Source: Nitrospirota bacterium (GTDB taxonomy: Bacteria > Nitrospirota > RBG-16-64-22 > JACRHK01). Taken from it: a stretch of DNA of 6,811 nt. Under the pieces are notes generated by a model. That model worked only from the letters and a program-made list of their open reading frames with translations, did not search any database and was not told where the DNA came from. The translations under genes and the position numbers were made by a program. Shown here in pieces: positions 6,461 through 6,811 of the stretch. The stretch is from the NCBI GenBank assembly GCA_016217625.1, contig JACRHK010000247.1, positions 1 through 6,811 of the forward strand, written 5' to 3'. How positions within the stretch are numbered: the stretch's first letter is position 1; the number at the start of each line of letters is the position of its first letter.

Positions 6461-6811
6461 CCTTGACGAGGCGGAGGTAACGCCGGGCTTCCTCAGAGGC
6501 GGGATCCGTCTGCAGGGCGCCTTTCCACTCCTGGACGGCCAGACCGGGGAGCCCTTTCATGTAATAGGTCAATCCCAGGTGGATCCAGGCGGGGATGTAG
6601 CGGGGGTTGGCTTCCTTCGCTTTGGTGAAGCTGGCCACCGCCTCGTCGTAGGCCCCCTGATCCCGGTGAACGATCCCCAGCTTGGTGAGGATGTCGACGG
6701 ACGCGGGGCGGTATCGAAGCGCTTTGTGCAATTCTTCGATGGCCTCGGGGTAAAGCCGCAGCTCGCGGTAGATCTCCCCCAGGCGCGCATGCTCATTGGC
6801 CAATTTGCCGA
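6441..6811 (-). CDS. Tetratricopeptide-repeat protein, C-terminal part (5' end outside window)
   Basis: The open frame continues to the right edge, reading G-K-L-A-N-E-H-A-R-L-G-E-I-Y, so the start is outside and a TTG at 6803 is probably not a real start. About 122 residues are visible and form three TPR units plus a partial fourth: EHARLGEIYRELRLYPEAIE, then ILTKLGIVHRDQGAYDEAVA, then AWIHLGLTYYMKGLPGLAVQ, each with the G-x-x-Y/H, A and P spacing of a TPR. Repeats end in R-P or N-P or D-P as usual. TPR proteins are scaffolds for protein contacts; the partner is not known. The stop overlaps dppD by 20 bases, so the TPR gene leads or belongs to the transporter operon. No signal peptide can be judged because the N terminus is missing. 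Confidence 0.88.
   Translation of the reverse strand, partial: GKLANEHARLGEIYRELRLYPEAIEELHKALRYRPASVDILTKLGIVHRDQGAYDEAVASFTKAKEANPRYIPAWIHLGLTYYMKGLPGLAVQEWKGALQTDPASEEARRYLRLVKDEPLAR

Noticed and set aside
5219..6466. 415-codon plus-strand open frame opposite dppD/dppF
   Set aside because: Long antisense frames are common opposite GC-rich genes; both ATPases beneath it are unmistakable and the plus-strand product resembles no protein.

Overview
This is a compact, GC-rich bacterial segment (about 65-70% G+C over most of its length) from what is probably a diderm organism. It carries a lipoprotein with a lipobox, a Sec signal peptide with an A-x-A site, and a peptide ABC transporter. The protein style (RadC, QueC, TPR and HD-domain sequences) reminds me of uncultured lineages such as Methylomirabilota/NC10 or Nitrospirota. 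That is an impression from memory, not a measured assignment. No rRNA, tRNA, CRISPR array or insertion sequence is visible, and no gap longer than about 200 bases lacks a gene.

Layout from left to right. (1) On the minus strand, the first 32 codons of a lipoprotein gene run off the left edge; its start lies inside the end of radC, a JAMM/HhH protein. (2) A divergent intergenic region of about 190 bases holds a good plus-strand promoter (TTGATT-17-TATGAT) and a weaker candidate for radC. (3) On the plus strand, a small secreted protein is joined by a GTGA overlap to queC, the synthase of preQ0 in the queuosine pathway. (4) An AT-rich patch (about 1912-2380, near 38% G+C) carries a HicB/HicA toxin-antitoxin pair joined by an ATGA overlap. 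The hicA gene has only 57 codons. It looks like an acquired insertion. (5) A two-gene plus-strand unit joined by TGATG holds a 188-residue protein of unknown function and a 480-residue HD-domain phosphohydrolase. The HD gene is broken by one missing base in a run of G; its fourth predicted metal ligand lies after the break. (6) On the minus strand, converging on the HD gene with a 16-base gap, a TPR protein (5' end outside the window) overlaps dppD/oppD by 20 bases and is followed after 7 bases by dppF/oppF, the two ATPases of a dipeptide/oligopeptide importer.

How they may work together. The two ATPases would pair as a heterodimer driving a permease encoded elsewhere or beyond the right edge. 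HicA would be an mRNA interferase held in check by HicB. The unknown protein and the HD enzyme are probably made together and are the best candidates here for an undescribed pairing. The small secreted protein coupled to queC is a second unexplained pairing. The rest looks like ordinary core or accessory metabolism.
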